From assembly GCA_964514225.1 (NCBI GenBank), contig CAZEPT010000010.1, positions 1 to 17,706 of the forward strand: DNA of 17,706 nucleotides, given 5' to 3'. This stretch comes from CAZEPT01 sp964514225 (lineage in GTDB: Bacteria; Patescibacteriota; Minisyncoccia; Phycocordibacterales; UBA9973). The position numbers were made by a program, and so were the translations under genes. Positions 1-6,117 of this stretch are shown here, piece after piece. The notes beneath the pieces are model-generated. The model did not search any database, was not told the origin of the DNA, and worked only from the letters and a program-made list of their open reading frames with translations. Numbering within the stretch: the first letter of the stretch is position 1; each line of letters opens with the position of its first letter.

Positions 1-126
1 TTTTCTGATAGTTCATGGATCCAACTACGCGCATCAAACACTGAACCAATCATTAGAATCTTCGGCGAAGCAAAAGATAGAGAGAGTATTATGGAAAAAA
101 TAGAGCTGGTAAAAAAAAGTGTATAA
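1..126 (+). CDS. Phosphohexomutase (phosphomannomutase/phosphoglucomutase family), C-terminal end only
   Basis: The window opens inside a reading frame (frame 1) that ends at TAA 124-126, leaving 41 residues. They contain RASNTEPIIRIFGEAKD, which matches the phosphate-binding loop of domain 4 in the alpha-D-phosphohexomutase family (R-x-SNTEP, then R-hydrophobic-x-x-EA). This loop binds the phosphate of the sugar phosphate in enzymes that interconvert hexose 1- and 6-phosphates for cell-surface and nucleotide-sugar synthesis. The substrate (mannose, glucose or glucosamine) cannot be decided because the catalytic serine and metal-binding domains lie outside the window. The gene is cut by the window edge, not visibly broken. 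Its stop codon lies against the A-run that serves as the U-tract of the terminator of the convergent gene at 188-961. Confidence 0.88.
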   Translation, partial: FSDSSWIQLRASNTEPIIRIFGEAKDRESIMEKIELVKKSV

Positions 127-155
127 AAAAATTCCCGCTTTTTGGAAAGCGGGAA
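125..155 (-). terminator. Rho-independent terminator of the orphan gene at 188-961
   Basis: A 10-bp perfect stem TTCCCGCTTT (132-141) / AAAGCGGGAA (146-155) has loop TTGG. Seven A residues at 125-131 become a U-tract when read on the minus strand, so it terminates the leftward gene. On the plus strand no T-run follows, although the hairpin may still shield the mutase mRNA 3' end. Confidence 0.85.
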
Positions 156-187
156 CTAAGAGTTAAAAGATAAAAAAAGAAAAAGAA

Positions 188-961
188 TTACAAAGAAACT
201 ACTTCACGAGGACCGCGGTCACTGCTCCGATAGTCACGATCGTCCCCGCCGACGTGGAGCCTGCCATTGTCGCGCCCGCACATGTTCATCGCGCAGCCAC
301 CAGAATCGAGCGCGTGGAAACGCGTCAATCCTTTTTCATCCATCATCTTGCCGGTTTCAACACGATAACGAAATGCGGCCATCAGACCCTCGATAGGAAT
401 CATGTATGTTTTTCCATCTGTATGGAAATCAACGTATGATTTATTGAGATAAATCGCGTCTGGTTCCTGTCCCCCACGATGTAAAATAAATCTGTCTCTG
501 TTTGGCCTGTCTTGCTGTGTTTGCATGCTTTCGGCAATTGTTTTGTTTTGGTCACGATAATAACAGTATGTCTTATCTTTTCCAAACTTTTTTGCGTAGG
601 CATTAAGTGCATCATCGGGGGTCAAGCTGGCAGGGATGCATTCTATATGAGGAAACTCCTTAAACACATCTATACTCGGGTTAAAGGTGCTCCAATCTAC
701 ATCATAGTTGAAGTATTCTTTCATAAACAGAGATACTTTTTGCTGCTCCCTTTTCCAAATATTGATTTTAATATCGAGCATTTGAGACACAAGAGCTTGT
801 GCAATTTCTTTAACCGTTCCATTGTTTGGTGGGGTCAAATACTGTTGCATTTCTGCTTTTGAAATATTAGATAATTCCAGGATTTCGACTGCTGCTGTGG
901 AAAGCAGGAGGCTGTACTGAACAAATTGTCCAGCTGTAGCCATTTCTTTTTGTAAACTCAT
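188..961 (-). CDS. Hypothetical protein, 257 aa, soluble, unrecognised family
   Basis: I do not recognise this protein. It opens with MSLQKEMATAGQFVQYSLLL, has no convincing signal peptide or transmembrane segment, and looks like a helical N-terminal half (about residues 1-80) joined to a more polar domain rich in aromatic residues (about 90-200). The C-terminal 45 residues are rich in Gly, Arg and Asp, with two closely spaced cysteines (GGCAMNMCGRDNGR), which could be a metal or nucleic-acid binding tail, but that is only a guess. The start is the first ATG. No Shine-Dalgarno sequence precedes it. A consensus promoter lies upstream (1006-1033) and a terminator follows (125-155), so this is a single-gene transcript. 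That clear expression signalling is the main reason to consider it a real gene. Confidence 0.75.
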   Translation of the reverse strand: MSLQKEMATAGQFVQYSLLLSTAAVEILELSNISKAEMQQYLTPPNNGTVKEIAQALVSQMLDIKINIWKREQQKVSLFMKEYFNYDVDWSTFNPSIDVFKEFPHIECIPASLTPDDALNAYAKKFGKDKTYCYYRDQNKTIAESMQTQQDRPNRDRFILHRGGQEPDAIYLNKSYVDFHTDGKTYMIPIEGLMAAFRYRVETGKMMDEKGLTRFHALDSGGCAMNMCGRDNGRLHVGGDDRDYRSSDRGPREVVSL

Positions 962-1000
962 TCTTGAGAATATTTGATTTTAAACGAGCAAAATTACTCT

Positions 1001-1033
1001 ATTATATTATAGTAAATAAACAGATTTTGTCAA
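1001..1033 (-). promoter_or_regulatory. Consensus sigma-70 type promoter for the gene at 188-961
   Basis: On the minus strand TTGACA (1033-1028) is followed after 16 bp by TATAAT (1011-1006). A second overlapping TATAAT lies at 1006-1001. Both boxes match the consensus exactly. The predicted start is near 999, giving a leader of about 38 nt, which is unusual here because most genes in this window seem leaderless. Confidence 0.85.
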
Positions 1034-1051
1034 GTTCCTTATGTCTGATTT

Positions 1052-1795
1052 CTATTTTTTATCATTTAACATTTGATACTCCCCTATTTTCGTGCGCTTA
1101 ATCGAATAGGTCACGCACGGCACACCGAGCTTTACTCCAAGATCGTGAACGAGCTGACGGACATAGGTCCCGCTCTCGCAAGAAACAAGACAAGAAAATA
1201 GTTGAAACTGTTGTTCATTCACACCACAAAGAACACGTTCCCATTCTTTGATTATTTCACTCTGTCTGAAGTCACCGTTTACTTTTGCAATCTTTTCCGT
1301 GATCTCTTTTTCAAGAACACTAGCTGTGACATCCCTGACACCAGTAACGGTAAGAGATTCTATCGTCACACGATGGGTCGGAATTTCTATCTTGTTCCCT
1401 TCTCTTGCATGTTGAAAAAGTGGTTTACCGTCGACTGGCTTTGATGAATATGCCGGATAGGCTTGGTCGTATTCGCCGACGAACATATTGAGCACTTCAC
1501 CGAATCGATCAGACGAGACTATTTCAGTTCCTATATTGTTCACCAACCCTAACAAATCATAGGTGTCTGTTTCAAAACCAACCAAGACTTCAAACTCATA
1601 GACTTTCGAGAGTCCGAGATAGCGGTCTTTCTCTTTACACTCCTCACCTGCAAGTATGATCATCAGGCCTTCAGCCATCGGATCGAGCCGGCCGGCGTAG
1701 GTCATAGGAATATCCATCGAAATGCCTTCTCTTTCCCGGACACGTTTGAGACAATCGAGCGGTGTTTCCCCTATTTCCTTTAAGATGGTGTACAT
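1052..1795 (-). CDS. truB: tRNA pseudouridine(55) synthase TruB
   Basis: TruB converts U55 in the T-loop of tRNAs to pseudouridine. The motif YAGRLDPMAEGLM near the N-terminus corresponds to the family's GxLDPxAxGLL motif, with the catalytic Asp in LDP. Further matches are the strand after KVYEFEVLVGFETDTYDLLG (family K.Y...L.LG..T.T.D..G) and SCESGTYVRQLVHDLG near the end (family CSKGTYIRSLxxDLG). From the ATG at 1795 the protein has 247 aa (MYTILKEIGETPL). A longer reading to 1846 adds 17 residues but would overlap the divergent gene at 1835 and its promoter, so I prefer the shorter form. The region between residues about 165 and 185 (KEITEKIAKVNGDFRQSE) looks like a lineage-specific insertion. 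No clear terminator follows. Confidence 0.93.
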   Translation of the reverse strand: MYTILKEIGETPLDCLKRVREREGISMDIPMTYAGRLDPMAEGLMIILAGEECKEKDRYLGLSKVYEFEVLVGFETDTYDLLGLVNNIGTEIVSSDRFGEVLNMFVGEYDQAYPAYSSKPVDGKPLFQHAREGNKIEIPTHRVTIESLTVTGVRDVTASVLEKEITEKIAKVNGDFRQSEIIKEWERVLCGVNEQQFQLFSCLVSCESGTYVRQLVHDLGVKLGVPCVTYSIKRTKIGEYQMLNDKK

Positions 1796-1822
1796 AGATA
1801 TCTTATTATTACATTTTTTTGA

Positions 1823-1828
1823 TATACT
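1823..1828 (+). promoter_or_regulatory. -10 box giving a leaderless mRNA for the gene at 1835
   Basis: TATACT ends 6 nt before the ATG at 1835, placing the expected transcription start on or next to the start codon. The extended form TTGATATACT also precedes the genes at 5111 (-) and 15754 (+). Confidence 0.75.
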
Positions 1829-1834
1829 GGCATT

Positions 1835-2296
1835 ATGAACACTCAAGCAAAATCAAGCATACTGATTATTCTCATTTTTTTATGCATCATACTCACGTAT
1901 TATTTTTTTAAGAAAAATTTTAAGATAAAAAATCAACAAGAAAATAATGTCCAAAATCAAAACAGTACTGTACCCTACGAAAACAAAATCGATTCTTCCG
2001 GTGGTCAACAAATAAATACACTTATACAATACGGCCAGAAAATTACCCTATCACCTGACTTCTCTTTTGCACAATTTGATGATTTCTCTCTATCAAGAAA
2101 AAATGATTCCAATCCCAAAGAGTTTACAATACGGTCAAAAAAGACCGACACTGAAATAACACTCCTTCTCAACAATTACGAAAAATCATTCTCACTAGAT
2201 AGTGATACGTTTTTAATAACACTCGGAAGGATGTACATGACGTCAATTCAAGGAAAAGAAGAGGAGGTGGAATTTTTTACAATTTCAAAAAATTAG
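1835..2296 (+). CDS. Hypothetical membrane-anchored protein, 153 aa
   Basis: No family is recognised. Residues about 8-27 (SSILIILIFLCIILTYYFF) form one N-terminal transmembrane helix after a short polar N-terminus. KK and K residues follow, so the rest is probably outside the cell. Residues about 33-65 are an Asn/Gln-rich low-complexity linker, and residues about 66-153 look like a small mixed alpha/beta domain with no diagnostic motif. The start codon is fixed by the -10 box 6 nt upstream. The gene diverges from truB with only 39 bp between start codons. No hairpin terminator is seen immediately after the TAG/TAA region at 2294-2296; transcription may run into the structured region at 2297-2500. 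Confidence 0.72.
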   Translation: MNTQAKSSILIILIFLCIILTYYFFKKNFKIKNQQENNVQNQNSTVPYENKIDSSGGQQINTLIQYGQKITLSPDFSFAQFDDFSLSRKNDSNPKEFTIRSKKTDTEITLLLNNYEKSFSLDSDTFLITLGRMYMTSIQGKEEEVEFFTISKN

Positions 2297-2498
2297 CTTA
2301 CCCTTCAGGCAGTCATCTTTTCTTATTTCGGTAGTTTTCTCTATTTTTCTTATGTATTCAGACACTCTGGACTCACACTGTAACTGCACGAGAAATACAG
2401 GTGTTAAAAGAATAAAGAATAAGGTTTTGGCCCCATAGTGAATTTTGGCGATACCCGAAGGGCACAATCCTTGCTTCGCCAAAATCTACTACGGGATT
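2297..2498. other. Structured intergenic region with a 10-bp inverted repeat
   Basis: About 200 bp lacks a credible gene. It holds a perfect inverted repeat ATTTTGGCGA (2442-2451) / TCGCCAAAAT (2476-2485), extendable outward with wobble pairs (CATAGTGA against TCTACTACG), with a CCC-GAA-GGG mini-hairpin (2454-2462) in its loop. A minus-strand frame is open from 2482 to 2285 but has no family resemblance or start signal. Near 2300-2330 the minus strand reads GAAAAG, ACTG, GGTAAGC, which faintly resembles the core of the tRNA-associated elements at 15184-15210 and 17446-17472. Confidence 0.5.
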
Positions 2499-2556
2499 TT
2501 GACTTTTTCTATAAAACACGCTATTATAGGAATATTCGTAATATTCTCGTTATAAT
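2499..2556 (+). promoter_or_regulatory. Promoter region of the infC-rpmI-rplT operon
   Basis: TTGACT (2499-2504) is followed after exactly 17 bp by TATTAT (2522-2527), predicting a start near 2534 and a leader of about 60 nt. A second -10-like TATAAT at 2551-2556 could give a shorter leader of about 33 nt. This operon is one of the few units in the window with an untranslated leader, in keeping with leader-based control of infC operons in other bacteria, but no known ribosomal-protein binding structure was recognised. Confidence 0.7.
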
Positions 2557-2595
2557 AGTTTTTATCAATTATAGAGTGTTACTAATTCGCAATTT

Positions 2596-3111
2596 TTGAA
2601 AGAAAGAATCAACAAACAAATACGCGCCAAAGAAGTGCGTGTCATAGGATCTGAAGGTGAAAATATTGGAGTAATTCCTCTAGAAGACGCATTGAAACAA
2701 GCAGAAATGCAGGGACTTGATCTCATTGAGATCGGGCCAAATGCGACTCCTCCCATTGTAAAAATAATGGAATTTGGAAAATACCAATACGAACTGGCTA
2801 AGAAGCAAAAAAAGATGAAAGCCGGATCGAAACCAACAGAAACTAAGGCGATTCAAGTCAAACCTGGAACTGGTGACGATGCTTTGGAACTCAAAGCACG
2901 AACAGCGAGCAAGTGGCTCAAAGAAGGTCACCGAATCAAGGTTGAACTCTTCCTTCCAGGAAGAAGCAAATATATCAATGAAGAATTTTTGAAGGGCCGA
3001 TTGCAAAAGATTCTCCACTTGATATCTGAGCCATACAAAATTGCTGAAGAATTAAAGAGAAATCCAAAAGGATTCCTCGTAACCATCGAACGAGACAGTA
3101 AGAAGAAATAA
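2596..3111 (+). CDS. infC: Translation initiation factor IF-3
   Basis: IF-3 binds the 30S subunit, blocks early 50S joining and checks start-codon and initiator-tRNA pairing. The N-terminal domain has INKQIRAKEVRVIGSEGENIGVIPLEDAL (family INEQIR..EVRLI...G..LGI) and ARKQGLDLIEI-like AEMQGLDLIEIGPNATPPIVKIMEFGKYQYE. A lysine-rich linker leads to the C-terminal domain (KPGTGDDALELKARTASKWLKEGHRIKVELFL). Length 171 aa is normal. No ATG or GTG is available: an in-frame stop lies at 2572-2574, so initiation must occur between there and the conserved INKQIR. TTG at 2596 is the best candidate; ATC at 2608 is also possible, because infC is known for rare start codons linked to autoregulation. It is first in the operon with L35 (5 bp gap) and L20. 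Confidence 0.96.
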   Translation: MKERINKQIRAKEVRVIGSEGENIGVIPLEDALKQAEMQGLDLIEIGPNATPPIVKIMEFGKYQYELAKKQKKMKAGSKPTETKAIQVKPGTGDDALELKARTASKWLKEGHRIKVELFLPGRSKYINEEFLKGRLQKILHLISEPYKIAEELKRNPKGFLVTIERDSKKK

Positions 3112-3116
3112 TTTAT

Positions 3117-3302
3117 ATGAAAACAAATAAATCAGTATCAAAAAGATTGAAAGTGACATCCACTGGAAAGCTCATGGCTCGAAAGCCTGGATTTAACCAT
3201 TTCAATGCAAAGCAAAGTCGAACAAAGCAATTGGCTGGACGAAAGGGTGTAGAATTTGAAATGACTAACAAACTCAAAAGCCGTCTCCTTCCTTATTCAT
3301 AA
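3117..3302 (+). CDS. rpmI: Large ribosomal subunit protein bL35
   Basis: This is a 61-residue basic protein starting MKTNKSVSKRLKVTSTGK, with the typical bL35 pattern (MKTKKSAAKRFKVTGSGK, then H-x-x-x-K-S-x-K-x-x-x-L). It is a structural protein of the 50S subunit. It is complete and of the usual length. It sits 5 bp after infC and 13 bp before rplT, the conserved infC-rpmI-rplT order. No Shine-Dalgarno sequence is seen before the ATG. Confidence 0.97.
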   Translation: MKTNKSVSKRLKVTSTGKLMARKPGFNHFNAKQSRTKQLAGRKGVEFEMTNKLKSRLLPYS

Positions 3303-3304
3303 TC

Positions 3305-3310
3305 TATACT
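3305..3310 (+). promoter_or_regulatory. Possible internal -10 box directly upstream of rplT
   Basis: TATACT lies 5 nt before the rplT ATG inside the operon, the same spacing seen at single-gene leaderless promoters in this window. It may allow separate L20 synthesis. A chance match in the 13-bp gap is possible. Confidence 0.4.
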
Positions 3311-3315
3311 AATCT

Positions 3316-3660
3316 ATGTCACGCGTAAAAAGAGGAACAACTAAAAACAAAAAGAGAATTAATGTTCTCAAGCAGGTAAAAGGCTACCGATTCGGACGAA
3401 GTACGAAAGAAGCCGCTGCAAAAGAAGCTATCAACAAAGCAGGATCTCATGCATTCGCTCACCGAAAAGATAAGAAGAATGACTTCCGAAAGCTCTGGAC
3501 TGTGAAGATCGGTGCTGAAAGTACGAAAGAAGGATTTTCATACTCAAAACTCATTGCAAAGATGAAGGAAATGAATATCATGATTGATCGAAAAATCTTG
3601 GCTGATATGGCAGAGAATAACATCGCAACATTCAATCGAGTATTGGCGAAGTTGAAATAA
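3316..3660 (+). CDS. rplT: Large ribosomal subunit protein bL20
   Basis: bL20 binds 23S rRNA early in 50S assembly and, in several bacteria, represses its own operon. The 114-aa sequence starts MSRVKRGTTKNKKRINVLKQ, followed by KGYRFGRSTKEAAAKEAINKAGSHAFAHRKDKKNDFRKLW. This fits the long basic N-terminal helix of the family (RxKxGxxxxxRRKKxLKxAKGyxG, AxxYAYRDRKxRKRxFRxLW). The globular C-terminal domain (YSKLIAKMKEMNIMIDRKILADMA) follows. Length is normal. It is last in the operon, with a strong terminator 18 bp after the stop. Confidence 0.97.
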   Translation: MSRVKRGTTKNKKRINVLKQVKGYRFGRSTKEAAAKEAINKAGSHAFAHRKDKKNDFRKLWTVKIGAESTKEGFSYSKLIAKMKEMNIMIDRKILADMAENNIATFNRVLAKLK

Positions 3661-3677
3661 TTACAACTAGTACACAG

Positions 3678-3706
3678 AAAAAGCGAGGCAGATGCCTCGC
3701 TTTTTT
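3678..3706 (+). terminator. Terminator of the infC-rpmI-rplT operon
   Basis: A 12-bp perfect stem AAAAAGCGAGGC (3678-3689) / GCCTCGCTTTTT (3694-3705) has loop AGAT and a run of six T. The A-rich left arm makes it usable in both directions, so it may also stop the convergent RNase gene ending at 3729. Confidence 0.93.
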
Positions 3707-3728
3707 GTTTACCCTTCTACTCTATATC

Positions 3729-5111
3729 TTAAAACTCTATGTATGCTTTCTCATTCTCAAATGGTGCAGTTGCATCCACTCCGAGATGCTCATTAATCCG
3801 CTGAGCAAGGAAGAGTGATGACTTCGGCTCCCCCATCGAGACAAATACTTTCTTTAAGGTCTTAGCACTATCTGCTACAAACTCTAAGAGGTGGTCTGAG
3901 TCTTTGTGCCCTGAATATCCACTGATCTTATCAACTCTCGCACGGACGGGAATCTTATCGCCAAAGAGATAGATCGAATCAATTTTGTCTTCAATCTTAC
4001 GCCCGATTGTTCCGACAGACTGATAGCCCACCAAGAGGATGGTATTGTTCGGATTCGGCAGATAGTTGTGTTCATGGTGCATGACGCGGCCGCCATTGCT
4101 CATGCCGGAGCCGGCAATGACTACTTTCGGATAGGGTGAACTTAAAATATCTTTTGAATCTTCTGTATCGAGAGTCACTCGAAGTCCTGGGAAGGTAAAG
4201 ATGTCGTCCCCTTTCCTAATAGTTTCTTGAGCAGCGTTATTAAAGTACTTTGTATATTTACGATAGACATCAGTCACGTGGATACCCAACGGAGAATCAA
4301 GAAAAACGCGCATCTGTGGAATCTCGCGAGACTCAACAAAAGCGTTTATCTCATACAAAAGTTCTTGGGTACGTTCTAAAGAGAATGTCGGAATAACTAG
4401 TGCGCCTTTTCTATTGTAGTTTTCAATAAGAGACTTTTTTAAATTCTCTCGACGCTCAGTTCGCGCTTCGTGGTTACGATCACCATAGACACTCTCCATG
4501 AGCATATAGTCGATGTCAGTAATCTTTTCTGTATCACGAAGAAGTGGTGACGGAGAATTCCCTAAGTCCCCAGTAAAGAGCATCTTCTTACCGTTTCTTG
4601 AAAACTCAACCATAGCTGAACCTAAGATATGGCCTGCATCTCGCAAAACAACTGACACTTCATCTGATATGTTGATGCCTTCATGGTATTCATATGCATC
4701 CCAATTCGCGAAAATATCCTTTAAAACTGCTTGCCTGTATATTTTATCGAGATTGTATTCTTCCTTCCCTCCCAAAATCATGATGGTGTCGAGGAGCATC
4801 GGGTGAGCTAAATCTTTAGTCGCATCAGTCGAAATAATCTTTCCCTTGAATCCGTCATACATGAGCTTTGGAATACGCCCAATGTGGTCGATATGCGCAT
4901 GAGTAATAAATAAAATATCAATTGAAGCTGGATCGTATGAAAATGGAACCCAGTTTTTTTCATCGGCAATTTTAGTTGATTGTTCTAGCCCACAATCTAT
5001 CAATATTTTTAAAACTCTTCCGTCTTTATGTGGGATTTCGAATAAAAAATTCGCTCCGGTCACAGACCCTGCGCCAGAGCAAAATGTAATCGTTGAAAGT
5101 GTAGTACTCAT
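3729..5111 (-). CDS. MBL-fold beta-CASP ribonuclease (CPSF-73/Ysh1-like)
   Basis: This is a predicted metal-dependent RNase of the beta-CASP group, which cleaves or trims RNA in archaea, eukaryotes and some bacteria. The N-terminal metallo-beta-lactamase half has ITFCSGAGSVTGANFLFE, the zinc motif THAHIDHIGRIP (residues about 70-81), DAGHILGSAMVEF (about 158-170) and TGDLG (about 180). The inserted beta-CASP domain spans about residues 210-370, including ALVIPTFSLERTQELL and GSGMSNGGRVMHH. The C-terminal RNA-specificity part holds SGYSGHKDSDHL, whose His matches the last metal ligand, and VFVSMGEPKSS. The 460-aa length is normal for a single-chain enzyme without KH domains. The start is set by a TATACT box 6 nt upstream. 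It may act in mRNA or tRNA maturation; the true substrate is not visible. Confidence 0.9.
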   Translation of the reverse strand: MSTTLSTITFCSGAGSVTGANFLFEIPHKDGRVLKILIDCGLEQSTKIADEKNWVPFSYDPASIDILFITHAHIDHIGRIPKLMYDGFKGKIISTDATKDLAHPMLLDTIMILGGKEEYNLDKIYRQAVLKDIFANWDAYEYHEGINISDEVSVVLRDAGHILGSAMVEFSRNGKKMLFTGDLGNSPSPLLRDTEKITDIDYMLMESVYGDRNHEARTERRENLKKSLIENYNRKGALVIPTFSLERTQELLYEINAFVESREIPQMRVFLDSPLGIHVTDVYRKYTKYFNNAAQETIRKGDDIFTFPGLRVTLDTEDSKDILSSPYPKVVIAGSGMSNGGRVMHHEHNYLPNPNNTILLVGYQSVGTIGRKIEDKIDSIYLFGDKIPVRARVDKISGYSGHKDSDHLLEFVADSAKTLKKVFVSMGEPKSSLFLAQRINEHLGVDATAPFENEKAYIEF

Positions 5112-5117
5112 ACATAC

Positions 5118-5123
5118 AGTATA
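5118..5123 (-). promoter_or_regulatory. -10 box of the beta-CASP RNase gene, leaderless
   Basis: On the minus strand TATACT is followed by GTATGT and then the ATG at 5111, a spacing of 6 nt. It is part of the shared 10-mer TTGATATACT. Confidence 0.75.
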
Positions 5124-5170
5124 TCAACAAAGACTTTAAAGATGAAAGCTTGCCTTTAGTTCACGCTCTG

Positions 5171-5198
5171 GTATAAAAAAACACAAGATATAGATCTT
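5171..5198 (-). terminator. Second hairpin terminator downstream of the 6S-like RNA
   Basis: CACAAGAT (about 5182-5189) / ATCTTGTG (about 5194-5201) with loop ATAG forms a perfect 8-bp stem. Seven A on its left (about 5175-5181) give a U-tract on the minus strand. It lies about 50 bp downstream of the terminator at 5247-5270 and may be a fail-safe stop isolating the RNase gene from the upstream ncRNA. Confidence 0.7.
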
Positions 5199-5244
5199 GT
5201 GAACACAACAGTATAAAATATTCTAATGAGAGAAAACTTTTCCA

Positions 5245-5407
5245 AAGAAAAATCACGCAACAACGTGATTACTCTTTAGGATTATCGATCGGATATTACT
5301 ATAGTCCTTTGGAATAAAGGTGGGTTCCCTGTGTATTACCCCAAAAGGTAATCCAACGTCTGGGCCCCTAGTAATACGCGTTCTAAGTAATACTTTTCAA
5401 TAATCCT
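5245..5407 (-). ncRNA. Free-standing structured ncRNA, 6S RNA-like
   Basis: This is a transcript-sized unit without a gene, bounded by its own promoter (5414-5443) and terminator (5247-5270). The predicted RNA of about 160 nt begins exactly at its closing stem: TAGGATTAT pairs with ATAATCCTA (5277-5285 and 5400-5408). A second stem (TATTACT 5294-5300 / AGTAATA 5386-5392) follows. Then comes an open region with a small hairpin on its 3' side (CCTTT-ATTCC-AAAGG), and an apical arm with ATTACC/GGTAAT (5334-5339 / 5346-5351) and CCC/GGG pairs. A closing stem, central bubble with a 3'-side hairpin and apical stem is the layout of 6S RNA, which mimics an open promoter and binds RNA polymerase. The 6S identity is inference from architecture; the ncRNA call itself rests on visible signals. 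Confidence 0.6.
5247..5270 (-). terminator. Terminator of the 6S-like RNA
   Basis: AATCACG (5251-5257) / CGTGATT (5264-5270) with a 6-nt loop. On the minus strand it is followed by TTTTTCTTT. Confidence 0.85.
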
Positions 5408-5413
5408 ATACGT

Positions 5414-5443
5414 AGTATAGCTTAAAGAACGGACTTGATGCAA
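5414..5443 (-). promoter_or_regulatory. Promoter of the 6S-like RNA
   Basis: On the minus strand TTGCAT (5443-5438), an 18-bp spacer and TATACT (5419-5414). Six bases after the -10 box is A5407, the first paired base of the closing stem, so the start point and the folded RNA agree. Confidence 0.75.
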
Positions 5444-5465
5444 GAAAAAATATGTTTCTTAAAAA

Positions 5466-6065
5466 TTACTTAAAATATCCTTCTGAAAATTTTTCAAACT
5501 CGAAGATCTCATTAGCTTCTTTATTCAGGCTATCTATATATTTAAAAAACTCATCTTTGGTTAAAATCGTAAGATTGAGTTCATAACAAACTGCGAGAAT
5601 ATCTTGCTCAACTTTACTTAGATCATCGTTTGTATTAGCCATTTTTTCTGCTTCAAAATAATAACTGTGGTCCGGAACTTCAACAAGCGCAAATTCAATT
5701 CCTTTATACTCGTATGCTTTTGTTTTTCTCTTGCAGAGCACTCCTTTAGTAAATCCCAGATGTCCAAATATTTCAACTAATGTTTCAAACTCATTCTCTT
5801 TCCCTTTGAAAGATAATTCTTTGCGACTTTCAGAACCACCCCATGCTCCCAACTTCACTATTATTTCTGGAAATCCATTTGTTACTCGAACGCGAATATC
5901 TTTTGTACGCTCACGAACACCTTCATTCGGTAAATAAGTTGAATAGTCAATGAGTGTTCTTTCTTTTTCTTCTACAGGAGTCCCGTTTCCAGAAAAAAAT
6001 GAGTTTAATCGGCTATACTCTTCTTGTGTTAGTAAGCCCCTGATTTCGACTTCTATATTTTTCAT
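5466..6065 (-). CDS. CYTH domain protein (class IV adenylate cyclase / triphosphatase superfamily)
   Basis: The N-terminus MKNIEVEIRGLL carries the CYTH signature E-x-E-x-K/R (E5, E7, R9), which binds metal and triphosphate in the tunnel-shaped fold. Later features fit: IRVRVTNG with alternating Arg for phosphate contacts, IIVKLG, SRKELSF, CKRKTKAYEYKGIEFALVEVPDHSYYFEAEKMA (a family-type K/R-x-R, then an acidic E-x-E strand). Members act on triphosphate substrates (ATP, thiamine triphosphate, tripolyphosphate); which one applies here cannot be told. The 199-aa length is normal, with a C-terminal helical tail after residue about 150. It is transcribed from a promoter whose -10 box TATTAT lies 6 nt before the ATG. 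It is downstream of ndk, but a hairpin separates the two. Confidence 0.85.
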   Translation of the reverse strand: MKNIEVEIRGLLTQEEYSRLNSFFSGNGTPVEEKERTLIDYSTYLPNEGVRERTKDIRVRVTNGFPEIIVKLGAWGGSESRKELSFKGKENEFETLVEIFGHLGFTKGVLCKRKTKAYEYKGIEFALVEVPDHSYYFEAEKMANTNDDLSKVEQDILAVCYELNLTILTKDEFFKYIDSLNKEANEIFEFEKFSEGYFK

Positions 6066-6071
6066 ACATAT

Positions 6072-6077
6072 ATAATA
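6072..6077 (-). promoter_or_regulatory. -10 box of the CYTH gene, leaderless
   Basis: On the minus strand TATTAT, then ATATGT, then ATG (6065): 6-nt spacing. It lies directly after the ndk terminator hairpin. Confidence 0.65.
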
Positions 6078-6079
6078 TC

Positions 6080-6105
6080 ATAAAATCCCCTTTCGGGGAT
6101 TTTAT
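6080..6105 (-). terminator. Terminator of ndk
   Basis: An 11-bp perfect inverted repeat ATAAAATCCCC (6080-6090) / GGGGATTTTAT (6095-6105), loop TTTC. The U-rich arm TTTTAT acts as the tract on either strand. Confidence 0.8.
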
Positions 6106-6117
6106 TAGATATTAATT

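Noticed and set aside
2285..2482. 65-aa minus-strand frame in the intergenic region before infC
   Set aside because: It lies over the inverted repeat, overlaps the end of the plus-strand gene, and has no promoter or recognisable homology; treated as non-coding structure.
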